Positions 16,518 through 25,893 of a stretch of DNA of 55,955 bases are shown here, piece by piece. The notes beneath the pieces are model-generated. The model did no database searches and had not been told where the DNA came from. It was given only the letters and a program-made list of their open reading frames with translations. The stretch's first letter is position 1; every line of letters begins with the position of its first letter. The stretch is from Bacteroidota bacterium (GTDB lineage: Bacteria > Bacteroidota > Ignavibacteria > Kapaibacteriales > UBA2268): NCBI GenBank assembly GCA_021824625.1, contig JAKAKE010000139.1, positions 1-55,955 of the forward strand, given 5' to 3'. The position numbers were made by a program, and so were the translations under genes.

Positions 16518-17627
16518 TCAGTTCACTTTGTCAAAATGGAGGCTGAATATGACTTCAGTACCAATTTGAACCTGGCTTTCGATTTTAAAAGTGCCGTCAT
16601 GGAGTTCGACAAGTTTCTTGGCTATTACCAAGCCTAACCCGATTCCCTGTTGCTCGTACACACTTCTGTCAAATTGTGAAAGGGCGGCTATGCTCGATAT
16701 TTGCTCCTGTGACATCCCTCTGCCGTTATCTTTGATTGAAATAAAAAATAAGTAGTCTTCAATCCATGAATTGATAAAGATTTTCGAGCCTTTCTCAGAA
16801 AATCTCAAAGCATTTTCAATTAACTCATCAATGATTTTGTGATAACTTTCGGAAGCAATTTGAGCTTTTATACCTGTTACATTGTTAAGGATATTCAAAT
16901 CACCCCTTCTGTCATATTTATCGGCTTTAAGGTGGGCAATATCCTCAACCATAGCTATTGGTTCAGGAGTTGAAAATGAGCGTAACATTGTTTTCTTTTG
17001 AGGACTCGATATTATTGATTCCAGGCTGACGTAAAAAAGGAAATTTTCTGTAATTTTCATTAAACGCATTGCTGATGATATTATATCGCCTGCAAGTTCT
17101 TTCACTTCTTTCGGTTCAATAGCTGCTTCCGAATTATTCAGATATCTTGCAGAGTTAATAACTTCGTTTAAAACAGTACGAAATTCATGGGGGAGGGCAT
17201 AAATAACGCTTTTACCTACCTTATCAACCTTGTCCTGCACGTGCTTCTCAATCAGCGTATGTCTTTTCCATTGAGCATCTATTGCCGCGATGAGTTCATT
17301 TCTTGTGTAAGGTTTTACGATGTAATCATCAGCACCCTTCTCCATGCCTGCCCTCATATTCTTCTTCTCGGTCAATGCTGTCAGGAATATAAACGGGGTG
17401 GTCGCTGTATTCGGTAAATTCCTGACTTTTTCCAATACACCATATCCATCCAAACCGGGCATGGAAATATCACATAAAATAAGGTCGGGTGTTACATTAT
17501 AAGCTATTTCAATACCGGTTAATCCGTCCGAAGCAGTGAAAACTTCGTATCCTTCAAAACGTAACAGCGTTGATGTACTATCGAGTATATATTCTGCATC
17601 ATCAATCACTAATATTTTTTTTGTCAT
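16518..17627 (-). CDS. Receiver domain-histidine kinase hybrid protein
   Basis: 369 aa from the ATG at 17627, chosen because AGGAAA lies about 9 nt upstream and MTKKILVIDD starts the receiver domain; the longer track start would overlap the mrdA stop. Residues about 1-120 are a receiver with phosphoacceptor Asp53 in LILCDISMPG and the KPY motif. A kinase part follows: His147 in ALPHEFRTVLNE (H-box), IDELIENALRFS (N-box), DNGRGMS (G1) and GIGLGLVIAKKL (G2). There is no membrane or sensor segment, so it is cytoplasmic and presumably works with a separate input or output protein. It follows PBP2 by 23 bp, suggesting a link to cell-wall growth. Confidence 0.92.
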   Translation of the reverse strand: MTKKILVIDDAEYILDSTSTLLRFEGYEVFTASDGLTGIEIAYNVTPDLILCDISMPGLDGYGVLEKVRNLPNTATTPFIFLTALTEKKNMRAGMEKGADDYIVKPYTRNELIAAIDAQWKRHTLIEKHVQDKVDKVGKSVIYALPHEFRTVLNEVINSARYLNNSEAAIEPKEVKELAGDIISSAMRLMKITENFLFYVSLESIISSPQKKTMLRSFSTPEPIAMVEDIAHLKADKYDRRGDLNILNNVTGIKAQIASESYHKIIDELIENALRFSEKGSKIFINSWIEDYLFFISIKDNGRGMSQEQISSIAALSQFDRSVYEQQGIGLGLVIAKKLVELHDGTFKIESQVQIGTEVIFSLHFDKVN

Positions 17628-17650
17628 TACATATTTCCTATAATTATTAA

Positions 17651-19522
17651 TCAATGTCCCGGGAATATCTTATCAGTTATCTGATTACTAATCGAATCCA
17701 AAGGGTCAGTAAAAGTTGAGGAGGGAGGACTAATTATTTTATATGAATCCGGGTAGAAATAAGCCATAAGAAAATTTCTTGCTATAGGAGCAGCGACTAC
17801 ACCTCCAAAACCTGCATTTTCAACAAATACACAGATAGCAATTTGTGGATTTTTCATGGGAGCAAAACATATAAACCAGGAATGGTCCCTTCCGTGAGGA
17901 TTTTGTGCTGTACCGGTTTTTCCGCATACTTCAATACCGGGAATATATACCGAACTTGCTGTTCCTGCCCCCGAATTGACAACATCCCACATGCCCTTTT
18001 GCACTATGTCAAAATACTTTTTATCAATTGGAATTTCTTTTTTATCGTAGCTTATCGGTTCAATCTTATTTGTAATATTATTATGTATATACCTGACAAC
18101 ATGAGGCTGGAACATCGTTCCTTTTGTGGCAATCGCAGCGGAATACAGAGCCATCTGAATAGGAGTTGCAGCTATTTCACCCTGGCCGATACCGTAATTG
18201 GCAAGATATCCTGCGGGTATTTCATCAAATGAACCAAAGGTTTTAATGAGCCATTCTTCTGAGGGAAATTTGCCCTTGCTTTCGCTCGGTATATCAACAA
18301 AAGTTTTCTCACCGAATCCAAATATCCTTGCCCATTTCAGCATCTTTTCAAATCCAAGTTTTATTGCAGTTTCATAAAAGAACACGTTACATGAAACTTT
18401 AATAGCATTTCTAACACTTATATTTCCATGAACACCATGGCATTTGAAATTTTTAAAACCAAGTTGAATCGAACCTCTGCAATTAAAAGTTGTATTTTCA
18501 TTTATTATCCCTTCTTGCAGAGCAGCCAAAGCAACAAGCATTTTCCATGTTGAACCGGGAGGATAAGCTGACATAATTGACCTGTTATACATAGGAAAGG
18601 CAGGGTCCTTAATGAGATTTTGAAACAAATCAGAAGGAATTTTACCTGCAAAATCTCTTGGATTGTAATCAGGTTTACTTACAATTGCAAGTATTTCACC
18701 ATTATTTGGATTTATTGCGACAAGAGATCCTCTTTTACCTTTTAATAATGTTTCGGCATGAGCTTGAAGCTTCTTATCAATGGTCAAAAACATATCGAAT
18801 CCGTTTCTGGAGGGTATGTCGTTTCTTCCATTGTCAAAACTTGCCACCTTTTTTCCAAGTTTATTAATTGTTACAAACTTAATTCCCTTATTACCCCGAA
18901 GTATATCCTCATATTCTTTTTCTAATCCGGTCTGTCCGATTACATCACCGGAATTGTAATATGGGTATTGCTTCAATTGTACATCGGACACTTCACGGGA
19001 ATAGCCAAGTAAATGTGCCATATTACCATAAAAATTATATAGCCTTTTGAAATCAACGACAATTTCCACTCCCGGCAAAAGGTCGTTGTATTCTTCTATT
19101 AAAGCTGTTTTTTGAAAATCAAGGTCACGGAATAATTTAATCGGTGTAAATTTTGAAACACTCTTATATGGCTGTAATGCTTCATTGATTTCCGAAGTAT
19201 CCATATCCAGAATTGAAGACAGCAATATTAGAGATTCTTTTGTGAAGTCGTTTTTAGTTATTGCTAATGTGAATGATGGTTCATTGTTGACAATAATATC
19301 TCCGTTTCTATCATAAATATCACCTCTGAACGGTTCGACAACTACCTGCTTGATAGCTTGTGATTCACTCTCAAGTTTGTAGGAACTGCCCTGAATAATT
19401 TGCATGTATCCTAATCTGCCAATAAAAACGATTGCCAGCAAAACGATAATCGTTCTGAAAATGTTCCTTCTTTGCTTAGAGGCAAAGTCCGGATTAGTAT
19501 CTATTAAGGATTCAAATGCCAT
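17651..19522 (-). CDS. mrdA: Penicillin-binding protein 2 (peptidoglycan transpeptidase)
   Basis: A 623-aa class B penicillin-binding protein with one N-terminal transmembrane helix (about 24-42), a PBP dimerisation domain (VVVEPFRGDIYDRNGDI ... YGNMAHLLGYSREV) and a transpeptidase domain. The catalytic motifs are YPPGSTWK (SxxK), SCN (SxN) and KTGTAQNPHG (KTG). It crosslinks peptidoglycan during cell elongation with RodA and MreBCD, none of which is in this window. The receiver-kinase gene follows on the same strand 23 bp downstream. Confidence 0.94.
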   Translation of the reverse strand: MAFESLIDTNPDFASKQRRNIFRTIIVLLAIVFIGRLGYMQIIQGSSYKLESESQAIKQVVVEPFRGDIYDRNGDIIVNNEPSFTLAITKNDFTKESLILLSSILDMDTSEINEALQPYKSVSKFTPIKLFRDLDFQKTALIEEYNDLLPGVEIVVDFKRLYNFYGNMAHLLGYSREVSDVQLKQYPYYNSGDVIGQTGLEKEYEDILRGNKGIKFVTINKLGKKVASFDNGRNDIPSRNGFDMFLTIDKKLQAHAETLLKGKRGSLVAINPNNGEILAIVSKPDYNPRDFAGKIPSDLFQNLIKDPAFPMYNRSIMSAYPPGSTWKMLVALAALQEGIINENTTFNCRGSIQLGFKNFKCHGVHGNISVRNAIKVSCNVFFYETAIKLGFEKMLKWARIFGFGEKTFVDIPSESKGKFPSEEWLIKTFGSFDEIPAGYLANYGIGQGEIAATPIQMALYSAAIATKGTMFQPHVVRYIHNNITNKIEPISYDKKEIPIDKKYFDIVQKGMWDVVNSGAGTASSVYIPGIEVCGKTGTAQNPHGRDHSWFICFAPMKNPQIAICVFVENAGFGGVVAAPIARNFLMAYFYPDSYKIISPPSSTFTDPLDSISNQITDKIFPGH

Positions 19523-19636
19523 AATATTATTTTATGCAAGTAAAAACAGTATTACTCAGAAGTTTCAAAAATAAAAAAAATAATGTTATTAATCTATTCA
19601 TCCTTTAGGCAAGAAAAATATTCACAATATATTTCA

Positions 19637-21268
19637 TTACAAATCTTTCTTTTTTATTAGGAACCAATCTTTATTATAGAATCTATTTTTTATAATAGAA
19701 AAACTATCTGTGGAAAATTTTATATAATAATATTTTGTTTTTAGAATATTTTCTTTTTTAGTTGAATATGTGCTATCAAAATCCACTAATATTGACTTTC
19801 TCAATGATAATTGAGCAAGAATATTTATTTTAGAATTATTCGGATTGATTTCATTTCTATTTGAAGGATGTTCTTTTATCTGGTAGGATATTAATTTAGA
19901 ATACCTGTCAAGATAATCACCGATAATCCATGGTTTATTCAAAAATAATACAACATTTGCGTTATAATATATTTTTTGAATTTTAATGGTTTCCTGATAA
20001 TAATAATCATTATTGATATTATTAGTTAACCTTATGCAAAAAAACCAATTAATGAAAAATAAAACAAGAACTAAAATAATCAAAATTGTTTTTAACAATC
20101 TTGTATTTAATACTTCATTAGTGATTATCGCAAGTGATAGCCACATAAAAATTGATTGAGGAATCCAAAACTCCTGATTCGTCGAATCCCAAAAAGAAAA
20201 GAAAATACTATAAACAAAAATAAAAATAATTAAATAAATCAAATTCGTTTTATTTTCTTTATATATTTTGAGAATATTTTTTAAAATTTTTAATAATAAG
20301 AAGATAATTATTGATATAAAAGTGAACAATAATGTTAAATAAATGATAAAATATCCTGAATTTAAATTTCTTACAATAAATGTATCATCCACTAAATTTT
20401 TATTTGGGAACATATTAAAAAATATGTTTTGAAAATAATCTGATATTAATAATCCGTGTGGTGTTATGAAAGCCCTTGATAAACCAGTTAAATCTTTAGG
20501 TATTATATTTAGGTTTATTGAATTCCAATAGTTTAACTCATGTGAATAGGTTGTTAACCAGTAAAACATATCATTAAAAGTTCTTAGATTCATATTATAG
20601 TGCATTATTATAAAATATGGAATTACAATTATGATGGTGAATGTAGTTCCAAATAGAAGAACAAATTTACTTAAGGATTTAACATCCTTTTTATATTTGA
20701 ATATTAAACTAATTATAATTGAAATTCCAAATAGTAAATGTGCCTGATGAAATAAAACAGATAACCCCGAAAAAATAGCTAATGGAAAAATATATAATTT
20801 ATTAACATCCAACTTGAAATAAAAAATTGTACTGAGCACAATGAAAAAAACTGGAAGTATATAAACCTCGACACAGATACTGTAGAACCAAAATCCAAAG
20901 GAGAATCCAATTAATAAGGTAAAAACAATTGATTTCAATAGCTCCATATTTAAAATTTTGTTTAAGAAATAGTAAAGAAAGCTTAGTGTCAAAGCACCAA
21001 AAAAGCAGTTAAAAGATGTTACTAAGATATAAGTAGGAATACTAAAATGAAAAAGTAAAAGAAATTTCATCCATAAAATATTGACTACTTGATATAGAAG
21101 GTGATGAGGATGGTACAAATAAATACTTTTTTCTATATCATTTAGATATTTAACACTATCATGTGATATAGATAAAACATGTGAAATACTTAAATTGTAA
21201 AGAATAAAAAAAAAGGTGAAGATTAAAACATAGATTAATTTGTCATATATTATTCTAATTGTTTTCAT
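19637..21268 (-). CDS. Polytopic membrane protein, GT-C glycosyltransferase-like
   Basis: A 543-aa protein with about ten to twelve transmembrane segments and a soluble C-terminal tail (about 430-543). A short first periplasmic loop contains ISHDSVKYLNDIE, an acidic motif placed like the catalytic Asp of GT-C enzymes that use polyprenyl-phosphate sugars, and a following YHPHHLLY stretch. It is very AT-rich (Ile, Phe, Tyr, Asn, Lys dominate). It lies downstream of wzz-like and O-antigen ligase-like genes, so a role in surface polysaccharide or protein glycan assembly is likely. Family assignment rests on topology and motif, not on clear homology. Confidence 0.6.
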   Translation of the reverse strand: MKTIRIIYDKLIYVLIFTFFFILYNLSISHVLSISHDSVKYLNDIEKSIYLYHPHHLLYQVVNILWMKFLLLFHFSIPTYILVTSFNCFFGALTLSFLYYFLNKILNMELLKSIVFTLLIGFSFGFWFYSICVEVYILPVFFIVLSTIFYFKLDVNKLYIFPLAIFSGLSVLFHQAHLLFGISIIISLIFKYKKDVKSLSKFVLLFGTTFTIIIVIPYFIIMHYNMNLRTFNDMFYWLTTYSHELNYWNSINLNIIPKDLTGLSRAFITPHGLLISDYFQNIFFNMFPNKNLVDDTFIVRNLNSGYFIIYLTLLFTFISIIIFLLLKILKNILKIYKENKTNLIYLIIFIFVYSIFFSFWDSTNQEFWIPQSIFMWLSLAIITNEVLNTRLLKTILIILVLVLFFINWFFCIRLTNNINNDYYYQETIKIQKIYYNANVVLFLNKPWIIGDYLDRYSKLISYQIKEHPSNRNEINPNNSKINILAQLSLRKSILVDFDSTYSTKKENILKTKYYYIKFSTDSFSIIKNRFYNKDWFLIKKKDL

Positions 21269-21387
21269 TAATATTATTTTATATTTCGAATACTAAAATA
21301 ATTAAATTTTAAAGGTACATATTTTTTTTTGTCAAACAAAATGGCAATAATATTGATTAATAATTATTTATTTGATTATAAAATTAC

Positions 21388-22827
21388 TCACGTTGTCACG
21401 ATTTGATTTTTATTTAATTTTTGCCAAGAAATACTATAAAAGGCTAGAGAAAAAGCAATTATAATTACTCCGTCTCTTGAACAAAACTGAGTACTTGTAA
21501 AATTGGATACAATTATTACAATTAAACTGCTAAAAGAACCAAGAGACAATATTTTATATAAATTTACCTTACACTTTAAATAAACAACGAACGAATTAAT
21601 TGTAAAATATATTAAAAAAAATAAATAAAATAAAGAAAGAGGAATTCCAATTCTATGGAATAAATAAAAATATCCATTATGTATTGTAGTAGTATTTTTT
21701 GCTTCATTTTTAATTGGTTCCATAAATCTTATCTTGTTTGATAAACCATTACCACTAAATGGATAATCTGATATTTTATTAAGTACGGCTTTATATTCAG
21801 CAAATCTTGATTGTACAGATGGATCTTTCCTGCCTTTTGTAGAAGTTTCAAGCCTTCGTTCAATTGCTTGTAAAGCAACAAAAGCACCACCTCTAAAAGC
21901 AATCATGACTGTCAAAGTTATTACTGATGAAAATATTATCAAATAAGTAGCAAGTTTAAATTTTTGTTTAACGGGAAGAATAATAAAAAATAGCAATATT
22001 TCGAAAATTAATATAATCCAATATGTTCTTGAAAATGAGCTTATTAATGCTAAAGTATTAAGAGTTGTAAAAGCCATAAGAATCATTTGTCTATTGAATT
22101 TCTTTTCAGACAGGAGAAATAATATTCCAAAAGCGGAAGCACTTGTAAATAGGGTTTGATTTATATTCCTTGTTATTAATATCTGATAGGCATATACAAT
22201 ATTTATTTTGCTTATTTGATAGTAATCGTAGAATTGTTGTAAGTCTGTTAAAATACAAACAACAGCCAATAAAATTAATAATCTTTTTAAATATTTTTCC
22301 TCAGAGAAATAATATCGAATAGGTAAATAGAAAAGAACTAAAGACATAATAGAGTATTCCCGAATCCAGTCAAAAAATGAAACTCCATTCATAACTGCAA
22401 TCAGGGAATTTCCGAGTAATAATATGAAAAAAGCAAGGATAAACCAATCGCCAATGTTAGTGACTAATGTATTTCTTTTTATTGCTATTTGCCATAATAA
22501 CCAGGAAAATAAAGTAAATACATACAGAAAACCTGATATGACATCCAGGACAGACACACCTTCGCCACTATTTCTAAAAAAAATAAATAAGCTGAAAGTT
22601 ATTGTATAGAGCCAAAAACGAGGGTATTTTATGAAAAAATAAATTAAAATAGAGCTGCAAATAAATCCTAATATATAGTAATGATTTTGTAAATAGATGC
22701 CAAAGTAAAACAAGACGATTGAAATAAATGCGAAAATTGCAATTGCAATTGGTGGGAGTTTAATGTTGCTTGAAAACAAAGGAAATTGTCCGAACGTTTC
22801 AAGACTTAATGTATTATTCTGCTTCAC
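21388..22827 (-). CDS. O-antigen ligase / polymerase family membrane protein
   Basis: A 479-aa protein with about twelve transmembrane helices. The Wzy_C-type periplasmic loop lies around residues 300-390, with FRGGAFVALQAIERR, SRFAEYK and the TIHNGYFYLFHRIGIP motif containing the conserved His. SSFSRTYWIILIFEILLF precedes it, as is usual in O-antigen ligases and polymerases. It transfers or polymerises lipid-linked polysaccharide at the periplasmic face. The start codon is GTG. The gene lies 4 bp downstream of the Wzz-like gene, so the two are co-transcribed. Ligase (WaaL) and polymerase (Wzy) functions cannot be told apart from sequence. Confidence 0.82.
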   Translation of the reverse strand: MKQNNTLSLETFGQFPLFSSNIKLPPIAIAIFAFISIVLFYFGIYLQNHYYILGFICSSILIYFFIKYPRFWLYTITFSLFIFFRNSGEGVSVLDVISGFLYVFTLFSWLLWQIAIKRNTLVTNIGDWFILAFFILLLGNSLIAVMNGVSFFDWIREYSIMSLVLFYLPIRYYFSEEKYLKRLLILLAVVCILTDLQQFYDYYQISKINIVYAYQILITRNINQTLFTSASAFGILFLLSEKKFNRQMILMAFTTLNTLALISSFSRTYWIILIFEILLFFIILPVKQKFKLATYLIIFSSVITLTVMIAFRGGAFVALQAIERRLETSTKGRKDPSVQSRFAEYKAVLNKISDYPFSGNGLSNKIRFMEPIKNEAKNTTTIHNGYFYLFHRIGIPLSLFYLFFLIYFTINSFVVYLKCKVNLYKILSLGSFSSLIVIIVSNFTSTQFCSRDGVIIIAFSLAFYSISWQKLNKNQIVTT

Positions 22828-22831
22828 CGTT

Positions 22832-24013
22832 TTAGTATTTGTTTTTGCTGTTAATAATAAAACTTTTATAATTGTTTTTCAGATTATAATAACCATTGAC
22901 AAGTAAGATGAGCAATATTGATATTAAAAACCCTCCAAACGCTGCCCCAATAACAATCAAGGACCTTTTAGGTTTTGATTTTTTATCCGGTCTGACAGCA
23001 GGGTCAACAACAATCAGAGACATAGTCTGTCTTGATTCATCCAATTTGGCATCTTCGAGCATTGGTTGCAGAAATCCTTTCACTTTGGAAAAAGTTTCAT
23101 ATTCAGCATAAAGCCTCAAGTATTCAATTCCAACCGAAGCCGCATTTTTCAGGGGGAAATTCCCTGCAAACCCAGGCTTAGTCTCGACTTCTGATAATTT
23201 ATTACGAATCTTTCCGATTAAGTCCTTTTGAATTTTAGAATATGGGTCATTCTCCCCGTATTTATTTTTTAAAAGCTCGTGCATGATTTCCTGTTGAATC
23301 AATTCAGCTTTAATATCGGTGTAGGCTGAACTGACCGACGAGGCTTGCTCCAAAGGAGAGAATATAAATGTTTTTCGTGAAAATTTTTGTAATGAGTCTG
23401 AAATAACCATAATTGTTGAATCAACCGTTCTCAATCTATTTTCAATATATTCCCTGCTTTTCGTAGCCTCCAGATGTAGAATTCTTTCTGAAAGGCTATT
23501 AGTGATTTTAATGAAAGTATTAGCCATATCGGCAACACGGCCGCGATTTTTATCTGTAATGGTAATTGAATAATTACCTTCAGATTCATATTCGATTTCA
23601 ACATTTTCTTCAACTGCATTTAGAAGTTCTGTGTGTAATGAGTCCGGTATATCGTACTCTTTTGCCAAATCGTACTTCTTTATAAGGGAATCTTTAACTG
23701 TTCTGCTGTTAAGAAGTACTAGGTAACTATAACCTTCAGTTTGGCCTCCCCCAAGCTTGGTTAAACCAAATTCTCTTAAAGTTGAGGAAATGTTGGTCAT
23801 TGCATTTTCGAATAAAGAACCGATTGATTTTTTTGGTGGCACAGCATTCACAGTTGCGGAATACCAGTTTGGCATCAGTAGTGTAAAGATGACAGCAGCC
23901 ACACAAGACAATGCCGTTACAATTAGAATAAAAATTTTATGCTTTAACAATAAAGCAATGTAAAATACAGCATCGAAATTCTTATTATCTTTTTGATTAT
24001 TATTTGTTTCCAT
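22832..24013 (-). CDS. Wzz-type polysaccharide chain-length/co-polymerase protein
   Basis: A 393-aa protein with two transmembrane helices, one near the N-terminus (about 28-52, HKIFILIVTALSCVAAVIFTLL) and one near the C-terminus (about 346-367), enclosing a periplasmic coiled-coil-rich domain. The first periplasmic residues (YSATVNAVPPKK) and the pre-helix motif VVDPAVRPDKKSKPKRSL are classic for Wzz/polysaccharide co-polymerases. There is no cytoplasmic tyrosine-kinase domain, so it resembles PCP-1 or PCP-2b types. It sets glycan length together with the polymerase-like protein encoded 4 bp downstream. It heads the three-gene polysaccharide unit. Confidence 0.88.
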   Translation of the reverse strand: METNNNQKDNKNFDAVFYIALLLKHKIFILIVTALSCVAAVIFTLLMPNWYSATVNAVPPKKSIGSLFENAMTNISSTLREFGLTKLGGGQTEGYSYLVLLNSRTVKDSLIKKYDLAKEYDIPDSLHTELLNAVEENVEIEYESEGNYSITITDKNRGRVADMANTFIKITNSLSERILHLEATKSREYIENRLRTVDSTIMVISDSLQKFSRKTFIFSPLEQASSVSSAYTDIKAELIQQEIMHELLKNKYGENDPYSKIQKDLIGKIRNKLSEVETKPGFAGNFPLKNAASVGIEYLRLYAEYETFSKVKGFLQPMLEDAKLDESRQTMSLIVVDPAVRPDKKSKPKRSLIVIGAAFGGFLISILLILLVNGYYNLKNNYKSFIINSKNKY

Positions 24014-24092
24014 CGTCTAATTGGCATTAATTAACAAAAATCTTATTGGAAAAATTTCTAAATGCAATTTAATAAGAATAATATAAACCAAA

Positions 24093-25865
24093 TTATTTAC
24101 TTTTGATTTCAGTTAATGGATTTGGTAAATATGGTTTATTTGGGAAATCATCATCTCTTACTTTAATTTCACCATCTTCAAATAATAGTGAAGGACTGAT
24201 AACCGATGACCCGACATATAATTCACCTCCTGTTATATATGGAGATGTTATGGATGGAGCCAGCAAATTTAGTACATATGATTTATTTCCGACATTAAGA
24301 ATATCCTTAAAAGATTGTGCTGTGAAACTGTTTGCATCGCATCCCCGAACCAGTTCTTCTTTCCCATTATTATAAACCTTGTAAACCTGGATTAAATTAA
24401 AAGCCAGAGGATTGAAATTCATGTTGATATGCGTTGGTGCAATTCGTTGTAAAGTAGTATAAAAAATATTTTGGTTTGCCGCCTTCTTAACAATTATACC
24501 GAATGGGAGTTCCCTGTCTTTACATAGTTTAAGCATCTGGTTGATAAGTTCCGTATGAGATTTACTATGTTTTTTGTCTGATGACATTTCTATAACACTT
24601 AGCATTGCGGCACCACCGCGTTTATGTCCATTACTTGTATGTACTCTTTTCGAGGGTATTCTTGAGGAAAGTAAGTTTTTCAAATAACCATCTTTAACAA
24701 GATTAACAGGTTGAGCAAGAACTCCTTCGTCATCTATTTTGAAACTCCCGAGAAGCGGAGTTTTATCAAAATATGTTTTGTTTGGTTCAGCATTTACAGA
24801 TAGGAATTCGGGTAATACCCTTCCACCTAATTTATTTTGGAATGCGGTGTACCTGTCACTTTCCTGTACACCCGATTCTGTCATGGGAGAACGTTGTAAT
24901 ACAAGATTGGGTGCAAATACCTGAGCGAACAGTTCGGCAGCAGCATTGTCTTCAAACAATACAGGGCCAGAATATGTTTCTTCGAGTATCGGAGATTTTT
25001 CAAGTAATGTCAAATTTTCTGCGATTGCAAACGCCGCTCTCATTAATGAGTCTTCTCTCGGCAGTTCATAAGGAGATTTAGAATACGCGGAATACATATC
25101 GTACAGGGGCATTCCGTCATCAGCCTGTGTCGCGGCTATTATTTCGATACCACTATAAAGGTTGGTTTTAATAAATTCTCTCCCTTCGCTGTTTGCATAA
25201 TAAACCGTTTCCGGTATATATTCCAAGCCTACATAAGATATTTGAAGATTTTTAAATGTATTAAATTTTGATGATACATTCCTGCATAATTCTTCAAATT
25301 TATTAACATTGAAGGACGGTATGGATATTGTATCGTAATTTTTTTCAGGAGCTAACTTTATGAAATCAGGCGTACTGTCTTTTCTTGTCTTATTCTTGAG
25401 AGTTGCAATTTTCTTTGATAATATCTCGGAAGCCTGCTTGTAAGCGGCATCGGAGGCAAGCCAAAGCTCCCGCCTAAGACTTTTATAATCAATCTCATAA
25501 GGAACAGGCCGATTTTTAAAGTTTTCTTCCTCGTCTGTGCTCCCAAACAATCCAAGGCTGATGTCGAAGAAATTTGTATTATCAAATGAATAGTCTCCAA
25601 CTCTGAAATTCACATTTAATTCAGCTTTTTTGTCATTTGCTGAATTTGTAATTGTTCCGAGAGCTGAAGTAATATGATAAGAGTCATATATTTTCAAAGT
25701 ATATTCGATGTAATACGGTTTTTGGAGAGATTCAAGATGCAATTCATTCATTGACCTGTTGATTTCATCTCTCATTGCTTTCATTATCTCATCGGTGTTA
25801 GCTGCCTTTAATGTAACACAAAACACAGCAAATACAAGTGTTATAATAATATAATTTTTTTTCAT
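24093..25865 (-). CDS. Exported TldE-like (PmbA) protein, catalytic motif lost
   Basis: A 590-aa protein with a signal peptide (MKKNYIIITLVFAVFCVTLKA). It is collinear with the TldD-like protein encoded just upstream: shared features include the N-terminal YYIEYTLKIYDS, LNVNFRVGDYSFDNT, TQADDGMPLYDMYSAY and GHKRGGAAMLSV blocks. At the position where the partner has HEIFGH, this protein has AAAELFAQVFAP, so zinc ligands and the catalytic Glu are missing; the C-terminal Cys ligand is missing too. This mirrors TldD/TldE heterodimers, where TldE lacks the zinc site. Most TldD/E pairs are cytoplasmic; this pair carries signal peptides. It lies 28 bp downstream of its partner. Confidence 0.87.
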   Translation of the reverse strand: MKKNYIIITLVFAVFCVTLKAANTDEIMKAMRDEINRSMNELHLESLQKPYYIEYTLKIYDSYHITSALGTITNSANDKKAELNVNFRVGDYSFDNTNFFDISLGLFGSTDEEENFKNRPVPYEIDYKSLRRELWLASDAAYKQASEILSKKIATLKNKTRKDSTPDFIKLAPEKNYDTISIPSFNVNKFEELCRNVSSKFNTFKNLQISYVGLEYIPETVYYANSEGREFIKTNLYSGIEIIAATQADDGMPLYDMYSAYSKSPYELPREDSLMRAAFAIAENLTLLEKSPILEETYSGPVLFEDNAAAELFAQVFAPNLVLQRSPMTESGVQESDRYTAFQNKLGGRVLPEFLSVNAEPNKTYFDKTPLLGSFKIDDEGVLAQPVNLVKDGYLKNLLSSRIPSKRVHTSNGHKRGGAAMLSVIEMSSDKKHSKSHTELINQMLKLCKDRELPFGIIVKKAANQNIFYTTLQRIAPTHINMNFNPLAFNLIQVYKVYNNGKEELVRGCDANSFTAQSFKDILNVGNKSYVLNLLAPSITSPYITGGELYVGSSVISPSLLFEDGEIKVRDDDFPNKPYLPNPLTEIKSK

Positions 25866-25893
25866 AATTCTTTCCGATTATTCATTATAAAAA

